Assembly (NCBI RefSeq): GCF_030272615.1
Contig: NC_081413.1
Coordinates: forward strand, 553,251,136-553,315,135
Origin: Cryptomeria japonica
Taxonomy: Eukaryota > Streptophyta > Pinopsida > Cupressales > Cupressaceae
Reading direction: 5' to 3'
DNA length: 64,000 nucleotides
Positions 12,401-21,975 of the stretch are shown in pieces. Made by a program: the position numbers and the translations under genes. Under the pieces are notes generated by a model that was not told the DNA's origin, made no database searches, and was given only the letters and a program-made list of their open reading frames with translations. Every line of letters starts with the position of its first letter. The stretch's first letter is position 1.

Positions 12401-13967
12401 CCAGGAACTTCGTGTTTTTGGGGATTCTCAACTTGTCATCAGTCAAGCAACTGATGATTACCAAACAAAAGATGAAAAATTAATGCCTTACAAACAAATG
12501 GTGGATGACCTGAAACAACACTTCACAAAGATAGATTTTGAGCAGATACCAAGAGAGCAGAATCGCGCCGCAGATGCCATGGCTACAATTGCTTCACTGA
12601 TCGATCTACCTCCAAATAAGACCTGCTATGAGTTCTTGGTGGATAACCTTTTGGTTCCTTCATATGAGATCACTCCTACTGAGATGATATGTGTTGTCGG
12701 TCTTGAGTCCCAGTTATATGGTTCCATCTTCACATACCTTCGCGATAATGCCCTTCCTCCTAATTTATCAAATAATCAACATCGCACCTTCATTCGCCAA
12801 TCCTCTTGATATGTCATTTTAGCTGATATCCTATACCGGCGAGGTTTAGATGGCACTCTTCTTAGATGTTTAGAAAGTGACGAAGCTCAGATTATGTTAC
12901 ATGAAGTACATGAAGGGATATGTGGTCCACATGCTAGTGGTCCTACCTTGGCCAAGAAGCTCATTAGCATTGGATATTACTGGCCCAATATGGAAAAAGA
13001 CTCATATCAGTTTGTCAAGAAATGTAAGCAATGTCAAATTCATGGAGACCTCATACATGCGCCAGCACAAGAACTACAACCAATTGCGTCTCCTTGGCCC
13101 TTTTGTCAGTGGGGACTCGATCTCATAGGCAAGATTCACCCTCCTTCTAATGGTCATAAATTCATTATCACTGCCACAAATTATTTCACAAAATGGATTG
13201 AAGTCGTGCCTCTCACACAAGTCACTGGAAAATAGATTGCTACGTTTATCCTTAACTATATCATTTGCCGATACAGTATTTTTGCTTCCATTATCACTGA
13301 TAACGGGCGTCCCTTCAAAAATCAGGATGTTCGTGAACTCTGTGACCGCTTCCATATTTCCCATTGTTTCTCCACACCATATTACCCCCAAAGTAATGGC
13401 CAAGCTGAGGCGTCTAATAAAACAATCCTTAAAATCCTTAAGAAGACAGTCGACGACGCTGGCTGTAATTGGCATATCCAACTTAATCCTGCACTTTGGG
13501 CCTATCGCACAAGTGTTCGCACACCTACAGGAGCTACACCCTATTCACTTGTCTACGGCATTAAAGCCATCTTGCCTATTGAGGTCAAATTACCTTCTTT
13601 ATGGGTCTCTTTGCAAAACATCATCAGTGATGAAGACTATAGGGTCTCTCGCTTACAAGAACTTGAACTACTGGATGAACGGAGACAAACTGCTTTTAAT
13701 CATCTCAAGGCTTACCAACAACGAATGAGTCGCAGCTACAATCACAAAGTCAAGCCTCGCACATTTGAGGTAGGTGACTTGGTTCTCAGAGAAAACCCCA
13801 AAAATCAGCAAGACAGAGAGAAGAAGGGCAAGTTCGAACCAAATTGGCTTGGTCCTTACATCATTACAGCAGCATATGGATCCGAGGCATATCAGCTCTC
13901 AACTACAGAAGGTGAACCTTTGAAGGATCCTATCAACAACACGCACCTTCGCAGGTTCTACGCATAG
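6438..13967 (+). pseudogene. Gypsy gag-pol polyprotein with 11 in-frame stops
   Basis: One frame runs 2,510 codons without an indel. Order: gag (retrotransposon gag fold near 7480-7960), retropepsin-like segment (9003-9260, ending YNILLGRPW), G-patch (9711-9851), RT (about 10720-11560, motifs DFRDINKAYPKDDFPLP and YVDD), RNase H (about 11740-12130), a second RNase H-like domain (12228-12600), then integrase with an HHCC zinc region (12896-13040) and D,D,E core (WGLDLIGK, ITDNGRPF, GQAEA). Internal stops are at 7038, 7530, 8487, 8991, 9474, 10029, 10335, 11709, 12225, 12807 and 13233. Most can be explained by a single C-to-T or G-to-A change. The protease motif reads LIAGGAG, with Ala where the catalytic Asp is expected. 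Start ATG 6438 is the first in the frame. Confidence 0.92.
9711..9851 (+). other. G-patch domain between protease and RT
   Basis: The segment YGKGFKILQKFGYDGKSPLG, then a KEGIIEPLQ stretch and KGLGF, carries the glycine spacing of a G-patch, a nucleic-acid or helicase-binding motif. It follows the protease in the polyprotein. Betaretroviruses carry a G-patch at the end of protease, so the position is comparable. That similarity is by motif only. Confidence 0.75.
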
Positions 13968-15688
13968 CTCTTTGGAATATCCTAATTCGAAAAATACAAA
14001 AAAATCAAAAAAATTCAAAAGTACAAAAAAAATTATAAAAACAAAAAAATCATTACTTAGTGAAAACCTGGCAAACAAGCGCCTTGTGACAACAAAAAAA
14101 TCAGAAAAATCGAAAAAAGTAAAGAGAAATAATTTCGTCCAACGGTGAAAACCACTTCGGTGGCGCCCTGAACAAGTACCATGGTGAAAACTGGGTCACC
14201 AGTGCCATGCGTAGAGACATTGCTCCTCCCTCCTTCAGGATCCACTTTCATCACTTCACTTTGCACACACTCATGACCAATTCATTCATAATAAACTTAC
14301 CCATTCCCATCATGGCTTGTTATTGATCTACCTAAGATTGGTTAGTCATTCATAATAAACCTCCCTTTCCATCCATAATAAATCAGATCCTATCTATGGC
14401 TAAGGCAAATCCTACGTCTAGTGATGGGTGTGGAACTAAGAACATCACATGTTTCGAGGAGTACAGTTTCTTCCAGCTTCCTTCAGTCTATCCGCGCACA
14501 ATCCGCAATAAAGCAACATTTGCATCACAGATCCGCAATAAAGTTTTGTCTTCTTCGCAATAAAGTATCAGTTTCATGGATTCAGTCAGTTTCAGATGAG
14601 ACACAGCAGCAACAATGGACTTCAACAAAATCAAATCTTTCAACAGACTCAGACAACATATGGTTCAGTGCTATCTATCCTTTTTGTGAAAGTAAACATT
14701 GTGACCACAATCAAATAAGACTTATACAAGTGACAAGAGACACTAAAAACTTGAGGACTACAGTGGATGTTGGTGTCGAGTCTTGGTTTTCTTTTGATTT
14801 TATCTTTTGGTGACATGTCTTTTAGCTTTTCCGGGATGTCTCTGACTAGAGATTCTATCTCCAGGATGTCTTTGACTAGAAAGGCGAGGATGGGTATCGT
14901 CACCTATTTGTATTTGCTGTCTGTGGATTGTCTTTTAGTAATGCTATGACTTATCTAAGGATATGAGGACACTATGAGTCTAGTGTGAACTGGGGCATTC
15001 CTTGTTTGTGACTGTCTTATCTCCATGCAAATAGGTACAATGACTTTCTAGGTCAAACATATGCCTCAATTGTCATAACCTACTTGCCATAATAAAGCTC
15101 AATGATGATAACGCACAAGAAGCTCTTTCACATTCATATCTTCTATCTTCCATCCCCCTTTCTTGATTGACTTCCATCGTCCTTCTTGAGTTCGCGTAGC
15201 CTACTATCACATGACTGAGTATAATGACACACCAAAAACATTTGCATTTCATGTAGTTTGCACCTGCATTATCACATATTAAGCATTTCATACATACATA
15301 TAGATATCACAATTGCATCATATCCTGCACACAACATATGGTAGCACATCTTACATTTTCATCATGTAAATAATTATTTGCATCTGCATTACATACATTC
15401 ACATTTGCATCATGCATACACATATAAAACATAAAAGAACAAAATATATATATATATATTGCATTGCACATGTACATATTTGCATCCATATCATAAGCAT
15501 CACATAAGAACATCTCATCACATAGGTACACATGCATATAGCTGCCGCAAAGATGAATCATCTCATATATATAATCAAAAGTGTCATGATACAATGATGT
15601 CAAAATCATATGGCTACAATCACCCGCAGGTGTCTACATCATCATACAAAAAATGGTACAAAATTGATACATAGGGAGCCCTCTAAGG
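13968..15688 (+). other. Gypsy 3' non-coding region after pol
   Basis: It starts with an A-rich stretch (13985-14130), then GTGAAAACC-type repeats (14140-14200), which resemble words in the 5' leader. A segment at 15230-15560 is rich in TTTGCATC and CATACACAT words. No gene on either strand is supported here. Confidence 0.5.
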
Positions 15689-17654
15689 CTATGATGAACT
15701 CCCTCCCTCGGAGCCGCCTGGCCTCGACGGAGTCTGAGCCCTGGAAGGACCTGCCCCAGGATCATCCCTCTTGTCCCCTCTATCTGGTGGTGGTGGAGGA
15801 CCCATGACCCCACCACTAGATGCCTGTCTCCTCTGTCTCCCTCTCGTAGTTGTTGCTGTCTGCGATGGTCTATGGAAGCTCCTCGTCCGCTGATCTGCTG
15901 AAACTGCACCATAATAGAGATCCCGCCAGTAGGCAATCTCCTCCCCTGCCAGCAGGACATAAGCATATCCTGCCCCTGTGTCCTCCGCTGCCTGTCTCCC
16001 CGCCCTCAGCGCTATCTCAGCCTCTGTATAATGCTGAATAGCCTGATCTCGCTCCCGCTCAGTATCTCGGAGCCTCCTCCTAAGCCAATCCCTCTCCCTC
16101 TCCAACTCTTGGATCTCATCTGCCTAACCCTGACAGATCTCCCTCAACTCTATCAGCTCATCCTCCTCTGCGTCAACCCCCTCCGCCTCTGCCTGTGGCT
16201 CCCCCTGTACGGGTGCCTGCCCTTGTGCCTGTACCTGTACTGGTACCTGTCCCTGTATCTGTCCCCATCCCTGTACCTGTACCTGTTTGGGACCCTGTGC
16301 TGCTGGCACCTGTAGCGGCAATCCACCGTGACCCTCACCACCCGAGCCTGTCTCTCCTCACCACCCTCCCTTCGAGGTGCAACCCTCCTCTCTCCAACTG
16401 CTCCCCTCCTCCTCCGTCAACCTCTGCCCCCATCACCTCCACCATCATCATCATCTCCACCCCCATCTCCATCCAATAGCTCTCCCGGATCCGTCAAGTG
16501 TGGGAAGGGATGCTCCGCCCAGTATGCTGTATACTCAGCATCCATGTCGACATCCTTAATCTCTGGCCACATGTCCCAGGGTAGGGGCATCATCTCTACC
16601 AGCTGTGTAACTGCCTGATCATATGACAATAGGGGCCCAAATTGTGTCTGATCTCTGACAGTCCGTGCATACATGCCTGAGCCCCGTGGCATCCTTTGGA
16701 TCCTGCCAAACTGCCTGCAAACCCTATCCACAAGTTGTCTCTCTAGTGCATAGGGCATCCACCCAATCAGGTACCTGCTCCGGAAGGTGTAAGGAAGCTC
16801 AACTGCATCATCCTCCCACTCCTCGCATCCCAGATATGGCCTCCAAATGACCACATCAATGTCATCTATCACTCGGCGCTAGTACTCTAACCTACTAATC
16901 CGTGGCTGCGACGTGATCATATCATACAGGTGCACAAAACTACGCCCGTGCCCTCTGCCTCTGAAATGTATCGGCCTCGTCACTGGCAGATGCTCATAAG
17001 CCCACACCTACAACAATGTCACCCCGCAGCCCAATCCCACTGATCCGTGGTATACAAACTGATGCAGCTCATAATATAGGTGTGCCAGCACACACGGTCC
17101 CTAGGCATATCTAGTGTGATGTGTCACCAGTGTCTCCAGTGCTCCTCCCTAGCCCACAGTCAATCCCCGTGTCGCTCTATCAGGACACAGGAACCCACTG
17201 ATCGCTCCTCCTATCACTGCTGGCAGCGCCAATCCTGTAGCAGTCATAGTGTCCCAAGCCACATGCCCAGCCCTCATCTCCAATCCAGGGTCCTCAAACA
17301 CTCATCTCAGGGCCTCCCTGTCTCCATCTCGATCGTACGGAATTAGTTCCCCATCGATCGGTATCCTCAGTATCCTGTATACATCCTCCAGGGTGACTGT
17401 CATCTCCCCCAGCGGTAAATGAAAGGTACATGTCTCTGAATGCCATCTCTCGGCTAAAGCAGTCAGCAATCCCATGTTCGCCCGAAACTCAGGCACATAT
17501 AGAACATGTCTCAATCCCATAGCCTCAATCGCTGCTCGGTCCCCAAGTGTCAACTCAAGTCGCAATCTCTGTGTCGACGTGAATCTCTCCCGTGACTCTA
17601 GCATCGGCAAATACTCCTACAGTCAAGCAAATCAATCATGTCAGTCATAGTGGC

Positions 17655-17980
17655 ATTCACTGTTTATCACAAAATGCTACTTTTTATCTAAATGCATAAG
17701 GCTATCTATCCCAGTGACACTCACTGTTCATCACAAAGTGTTGCTTCTATCCTAGTGGTACTCCCTGTTCATCACAAAGTACTACGTGTTTTGCACTCCC
17801 TGTTCATCACAAAGTGCTGCTCATATTTTGGTACTCCCTGTTCATCACATAGTACTCTATCTTGGTACTCACTGTTCATCACAAAGTGTCTTGATCTATT
17901 CTAGTCTTCCCTAGAGGACCTGCTTGAGTGTATCCTCTCAGCAGCTTATCCAATCGACAACGTATGTTCATCACAGAACT
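17655..17980. repeat. Dispersed TGTTCATCACAAAGT repeat
   Basis: Copies start near 17661, 17725, 17766, 17801, 17839, 17873 and 17965. The core is 15 bp, most spacings are 34-41 bp, and the flanking words TACTCCC and AGTACT are also shared. It lies inside the predicted antisense intron. Confidence 0.85.
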
Positions 17981-18015
17981 GCCAATTTGACCTAGAAAAC
18001 AAAATTCACATTTTT

Positions 18016-18275
18016 TTGGACATAAACGCGCTTTCCTGACACAAACGCGCTTAAAGACTGCACAGACGTGCCTGAAAAACACAAACGCGCCTGAATGACA
18101 CAGACGTGCCTTGGCGACACAAACGTGCCTTCTTGGCACAGACGCCCCTACATTACACAGACGCGACCGCATTCGACGCAGACACGTCTCCAAACACAGA
18201 CGCGATTGGCACAAACCCAGACGTGCCTGGCGGACACAGACGCACCTAGCACCAACGCAGACGCGCCTAACCGTT
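18016..18275 (-). repeat. 3' array of the ~20-nt motif, inverted relative to the leader
   Basis: Copies of CACAGACGCG or CACAGACGTG recur near 18026, 18045, 18066, 18085, 18104, 18124, 18142, 18161, 18199, 18221, 18239 and 18261, mostly 18-22 nt apart. This is the reverse complement of the leader motif CGCGTCTGTG. Confidence 0.85.
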
Positions 18276-18517
18276 TTTTGACAATTTTGACCCCTGACCT
18301 AATGCACATTTATTGCTCTACCTAGCATGCATTAATGACAAAATTAAATGCGTCAAAGAACGAGGAGGTTTGGTGGTACTTACCGGCTCTCCTGCCTCTG
18401 CTGGCCTCTGGAATCGGCGAACGCGATCGAATCTGTGAACGAAAGCCATCGCTGCTAACTGCTACTGCTCTCGTGGATGTGTAGATGACAATGAGGATGT
18501 ATTCTGCCCGTGGTCTA

Positions 18518-18525
18518 TCTTATAG
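18518..18525 (-). promoter_or_regulatory. Candidate TATA box for the antisense PMD gene
   Basis: On the minus strand CTATAAGA sits about 70 nt upstream of the exon 1 ATG at 18449, a spacing that leaves about 40 nt of 5' UTR. This is a plausible core promoter by sequence only. Confidence 0.45.
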
Positions 18526-18756
18526 CCTACCCTCGCCTTAGCCCTCGTTTCCCGAGTCAGTCTTCTTTATCCTGTGACTCTGTCACTTTATCTGGTCAAT
18601 CCATACTATCCTGTCTTTCTTATCTAGAGATTGTCTGCGATCTTTTCAGACATTTTCATCCAATCTCTTGAGGGGGCATATCATTCCCATCTTGGGGCAA
18701 CTCTGTATCAGTTCATCTTATCTTCTTTGAAACAACGCGACAAACCGCATTGTCTC

Positions 18757-18770
18757 AAAGAGGGGCAAAA
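18757..18770 (+). other. Polypurine tract of the Gypsy element
   Basis: AAAGAGGGGCAAAA lies immediately upstream of the 3' LTR, the expected plus-strand primer position. Confidence 0.85.
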
Positions 18771-19547
18771 TGTAGACACCTAAAATTGTCATATCTAATT
18801 AAATAAATATTTTATTTATTTAATTATCTAAGCCTAATTCTTCTATTAATTAAATAAATCTTTATTTATTTAATTAATTCATTTATCCTCTTCTAACCTT
18901 ATTTCTCATTTAAATAAATACATTTATTTATTTAAATTATCCTTTTCCTAAATTAAATAAATATCTTATTTATTTAATTATCCCATTTCTTCTATTAATT
19001 AAATAAATCTTTATTTATTTAATTAATTCATTAGCCTTTTCTACCCATGACACATGTCATTCATCTCTTAATTCCTACACTACCTACCTCTTTCATTATT
19101 TTATTATTTCTTCTACCTACCCTCTAATCATAACCGACCTCCTTTTACACCTCTTAATCTTATCCCTCCATTTCATATAGTGTCTTCTATATAAGGAGAT
19201 GTTTCCTTCATTATCAAACCCTAATGAGCTAATGACCTAACTACTTGATCAATTGACTACACTACGATCCTACTTGCAACCACATTTCGTTCTTTGTTGA
19301 GCTCTTGTGCACATAAAATCTGAGAGCAAATATATCAAGCAAGATCAATGGAGATAGGAAGAATGGAGATCAAAACCCTATTGGACATGTGATGGTATAA
19401 TCTTTGTGATTTCATTTGATTTGCATTGTCTTAAGTAATCTTCATATGTTATGGTGGATCTTTGTTGTTGTTAGGCTAGGGTTTGGTGGTTGAATTCATT
19501 TAGCCTTTCAATATTGTTATTATTGTTATCCATTTTCACCATATACA
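18771..19547 (+). repeat. Gypsy 3' LTR
   Basis: It matches 3389-4163 with about 13 substitutions and a 2-bp indel (CACGTC against CACATGTC). The TATA box lies at about 19187-19194. It ends ATATACA directly before the AAACC duplication. Confidence 0.93.
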
Positions 19548-19552
19548 AAACC
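19548..19552 (+). repeat. Target site duplication AAACC, right copy (Gypsy)
   Basis: Second copy of the 5-bp duplication. It also starts the resumed Helitron helicase frame. Confidence 0.93.
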
Positions 19553-20594
19553 TTTAACAGGTCATTCATTATTAATGTTTCAAGAGCAATGCAAACATCT
19601 ACGCTACATTTGGATAGATGAAATGAGTTTTGTTGATCCTCAATTACTGATCAAGATTGATAACAGATTGCGACAAGCTTTTCTCACCAGACAACATGAA
19701 TCATTTGCAGCACTCTCAGTTATCTTGGTTGGTGATCTTGCACAACTTCCCTCGATTATGGATGAACCATTACATGCATCCCACTCAACAACACTCGCTC
19801 TATGGCACTCCTTCAATGATGTTATCACCTTGGATGTTTCTTTTCGATAACAAGATACATGCCCCTCCCAGATGCACTTTCGTGAGATTTTGCTTAATAT
19901 ATGCAACACAACACCATTGCAAACAGACTGGGAAAGCCTATAGATGCACTCAACCCAAGCTTTGGCACTTGATCAGAACAACCACTTCAACCAGCAAAAA
20001 TATTTGTTTGCAACCAATGCAGCTTCAAACGCACACAACATTAAAATGTTGAAGCAGTTGTACTCACCCATTGCACATGCAACAACAATCACTGCACACC
20101 ACAAGGATAAACAAACACACCAAGAAGAACAACTATCATTTGAAATCCTTCTTTTTATAGACCAGGAAGTAATGCTTATTGCAAATTTTTGGATAGAAGT
20201 TGGGCTTGTCAATGGTGCTTTGGGTCAAATCAAAATGATTGTCTACGATGCAAGTTCTAAGCTACCGAATCTGCCAAAATATGTGGTGACCCTCTTCCAA
20301 CATTACACTAGCCCATCATGGGATCTAGCAAATGCAAAACATGTTCCCATACCACCAATTACTAGGGGAAACCACACACAAATTCTATTGACAATGGTAT
20401 GGGGTATTATTATTCACAAATCACAGGGTTTGACACCAAACTTTGCAACAGTTGACATTGGCAAGACAGAGAAACAAGGTCTTACATTTACAATGCTTTC
20501 TCGAGTGAAATCAATTAACCACCTACGGATTCACCGACTTTCACCTACCAAAGGTACTCAAGACTGCAAGGTGTTGCTGCATCAACCATTTTAA
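19548..20594 (+). pseudogene. Helitron PIF1-like helicase, 3' half
   Basis: This resumes the helicase frame directly after the Gypsy 3' LTR, the first five bases being the target duplication. Walker B reads IWIDEMSF near 19611-19634. Motif III (LVGDLAQLPS) and the C-terminal IHKSQGLT and FTMLSRVKS motifs follow (20415-20510). In-frame stops occur near 19848 and 19941, so the copy is inactive. The product ends at the TAA at 20592. Family assignment to the PIF1-like Helitron helicase is secure from motif order. Confidence 0.85.
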
Positions 20595-21974
20595 GAAAAG
20601 AAAAAAAAAAAGCTCGTTTGTTGAAGCTTTCTCAGATCATGAAAGAAAACTACTTGCAAAACAAACAAAAACAGGTACTGCAAACACAACTTCGTTGTGA
20701 TTTTACATTCCATATATTTTCAGTCAATCATTTCAACGCATTACAATAGTCGTGGCTTGCAGGATCAACAACAAATATAACCGATTACATCTCAACAAAC
20801 ATTTTTAACTACTATTTAGATTCAATTAACAATAGGTACACATCTGCCATCCACTGTCTTCTCAACTATTTAGCTTCCTTATAATTATGTTTCTTCTAAT
20901 AGTTACTAAACTTCCCTTCTCTTCTTCTACTTGCAGGTCTTCTTCTACTTGCAGGGAATCAAATAAGATACCATTTCAAACAACAGGACCTATAAGGGTA
21001 TGCAAATATCTTTAACAATTTACAATCAATTATGCTAACTTATGTTTCTACTCTCCATGTCCTTTGCAGATTGCAACACCACCACCAAAGATAATCCTAC
21101 TATTAACAGATGTAACTACCATCCTTTACAATTCTTGTCAAACTACAAACTCTGCAATTTAAAATACTTCAAGTTTTCTAGTACAATGTTATTTCTCACA
21201 TGTATGAAATGGCAAGCAATGAAGCAACCCACAAAACAAAAAAAACACATAAACAAAATACAACATCAACAAAAATTGTAAGTACCTTCCTTTCATATTA
21301 TTTATATTCTACAAGTGTTACATGCATTTACAATTTCCCAATACAGTTTATTTCTTGCATGATTTATCTTCATACATTTACAATTTCCTAATACAAATTA
21401 TTTCTCACAGGTTTAAGATGATATACATCAAATGGATATACATCAAAAGGTTGTATAACATGCTACTGTTACCAACATGGGGGATGGAGGGTGGATAATA
21501 AAAGATTTATGGGTCCAACAAATACTATTGGTTGGGACTAATATAATCTACAATACAAACCATTTAAAATAAGTACTCTTAATGGCAATACAAAGTATTT
21601 ATAAAAAATACTCTTCATTGCACTTTCATTTTGTACATCATACTACATTCAACAGCACGGGGGATGGTGGGTGGTCAACTTCATATTTTGGGAACAACTA
21701 TAAACATTGGTTGGGTTTTGTATAGTGCCAATACTATATATCAATAAACATTATTCATTTTTGCTTTCAATTACCTTCTCTCATTATGATGCATTTACAA
21801 AGCACTTTTATATATTATTCATTTTGGCTTTCAATTACCTTCTCCCATTATGATGCATCTACAAATAATCAAATTCCTTCAAAAAAACAAAAAAACCCTC
21901 CTTGTAATGTTATAATGCCTTTACAATTAGACCTATCGGCCTCCTATTGCAGGCACTCCCCCTGCAACTACTAG
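20595..21974 (+). other. Helitron 3' non-coding tail
   Basis: AT-rich tail without a supported gene. It holds imperfect direct duplications: a GGGGGATGG-GGTGG segment with flanks at about 21478 and 21659, and a CAATTACCTTCTC-CATTATGATGCAT segment at about 21771 and 21831. No captured host gene fragment is recognisable. Confidence 0.6.
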
Positions 21975-21975
21975 T
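21947..21975 (+). other. Helitron 3' terminus: hairpin, CTAG and target T
   Basis: The stem TTGCAGG (21947-21953) pairs with CCTGCAA (21961-21967). It is followed a few bases later by CTAG (21971-21974) and then T (21975). A short hairpin just before CTRR and insertion between A and T are defining Helitron features. Confidence 0.75.

Larger units (their letters stand above)
17617..18383 (-). other. Predicted intron of the antisense PMD gene
   Basis: A 767-nt span bounded on the minus strand by GTAAGT at the donor and TGTAG at the acceptor. The frame is kept across the join (exon ends GAG CCG, exon starts GAG TAT TTG). It contains two different repeat arrays listed separately. Prediction only; no transcript data. 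Confidence 0.7.
15689..18449 (-). pseudogene. Antisense, spliced plant mobile domain (PMD) gene inside the Gypsy element
   Basis: Read on the minus strand, exon 1 (18449-18384) encodes 22 residues starting MAFVHRFDR and ends GAGCCG|GTAAGT. The intron runs to ACTGTAG, and exon 2 starts at 17616 in phase 0. Exon 2 carries PMD motifs: WHSETCTFHLPLGEMTVTLE and DVYRILRIPIDGE, then VLAHLYYELHQF and VWAYEHLPVTRP. This is the family also named aminotransferase-like or serine/threonine phosphatase 7 long form homologue. Five in-frame stops (first bases 17304, 17151, 17103, 17010, 16881) interrupt it. A frameshift between about 16420 and 16320 leads to a Q/V-rich, coiled-coil (ERERDWLRRRLRDTERERD) and proline-rich tail ending at 15689, with one more stop near 16121. 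PMD genes are known passengers of plant transposons. The function in the element is unknown. Confidence 0.8.
3389..19547 (+). mobile_element. Ty3/Gypsy LTR retrotransposon, Tat-type, 16.2 kb, with antisense PMD gene
   Basis: A complete but non-coding-competent element: two LTRs of about 775 bp beginning TGTAGACACC and ending ATATACA, a candidate primer-binding site, gag-pol in one frame, a 4.8-kb 3' region and a polypurine tract. It is assigned to the Tat group because pol carries a second RNase H-like domain (FDGSYTQHGAG, then GDSQLVISQ) after the standard RNase H, and because the element is long with extra sequence on both sides of pol. It sits in the Helitron helicase with TSD AAACC. By eye the LTRs differ by about 13 substitutions and one 2-bp indel, mostly transitions. 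Confidence 0.93.
1..21974 (+). mobile_element. Helitron, 5' end outside window, interrupted by a Gypsy element
   Basis: A rolling-circle transposon whose left end lies before the window. It carries a DUF6570-like cysteine-containing domain, a Helitron_like_N Rep domain with HUH and two-tyrosine motifs, and a PIF1-family helicase. The coding part is split by the Gypsy element at 3389-19547. The right end fits the family rule: a 7-bp-stem hairpin, then CTAG, then a T from the target AT dinucleotide. Several stops and at least one frameshift show that this copy is dead. Without the insertion, about 5.8 kb lies in the window. The class is clear from the motifs. The exact 3' end is inferred from the terminal hairpin and CTAG-T. 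Confidence 0.88.

Noticed and set aside
16031..16618. Plus-strand proline/valine-rich open frames
   Set aside because: They are shadows of the antisense PMD tail, whose codons explain the composition.
17655..17980. snoRNA cluster in the antisense intron (GTGATGA box C look-alikes)
   Set aside because: No paired CTGA box D at suitable distances and no closing stems. It is better read as a short tandem repeat.
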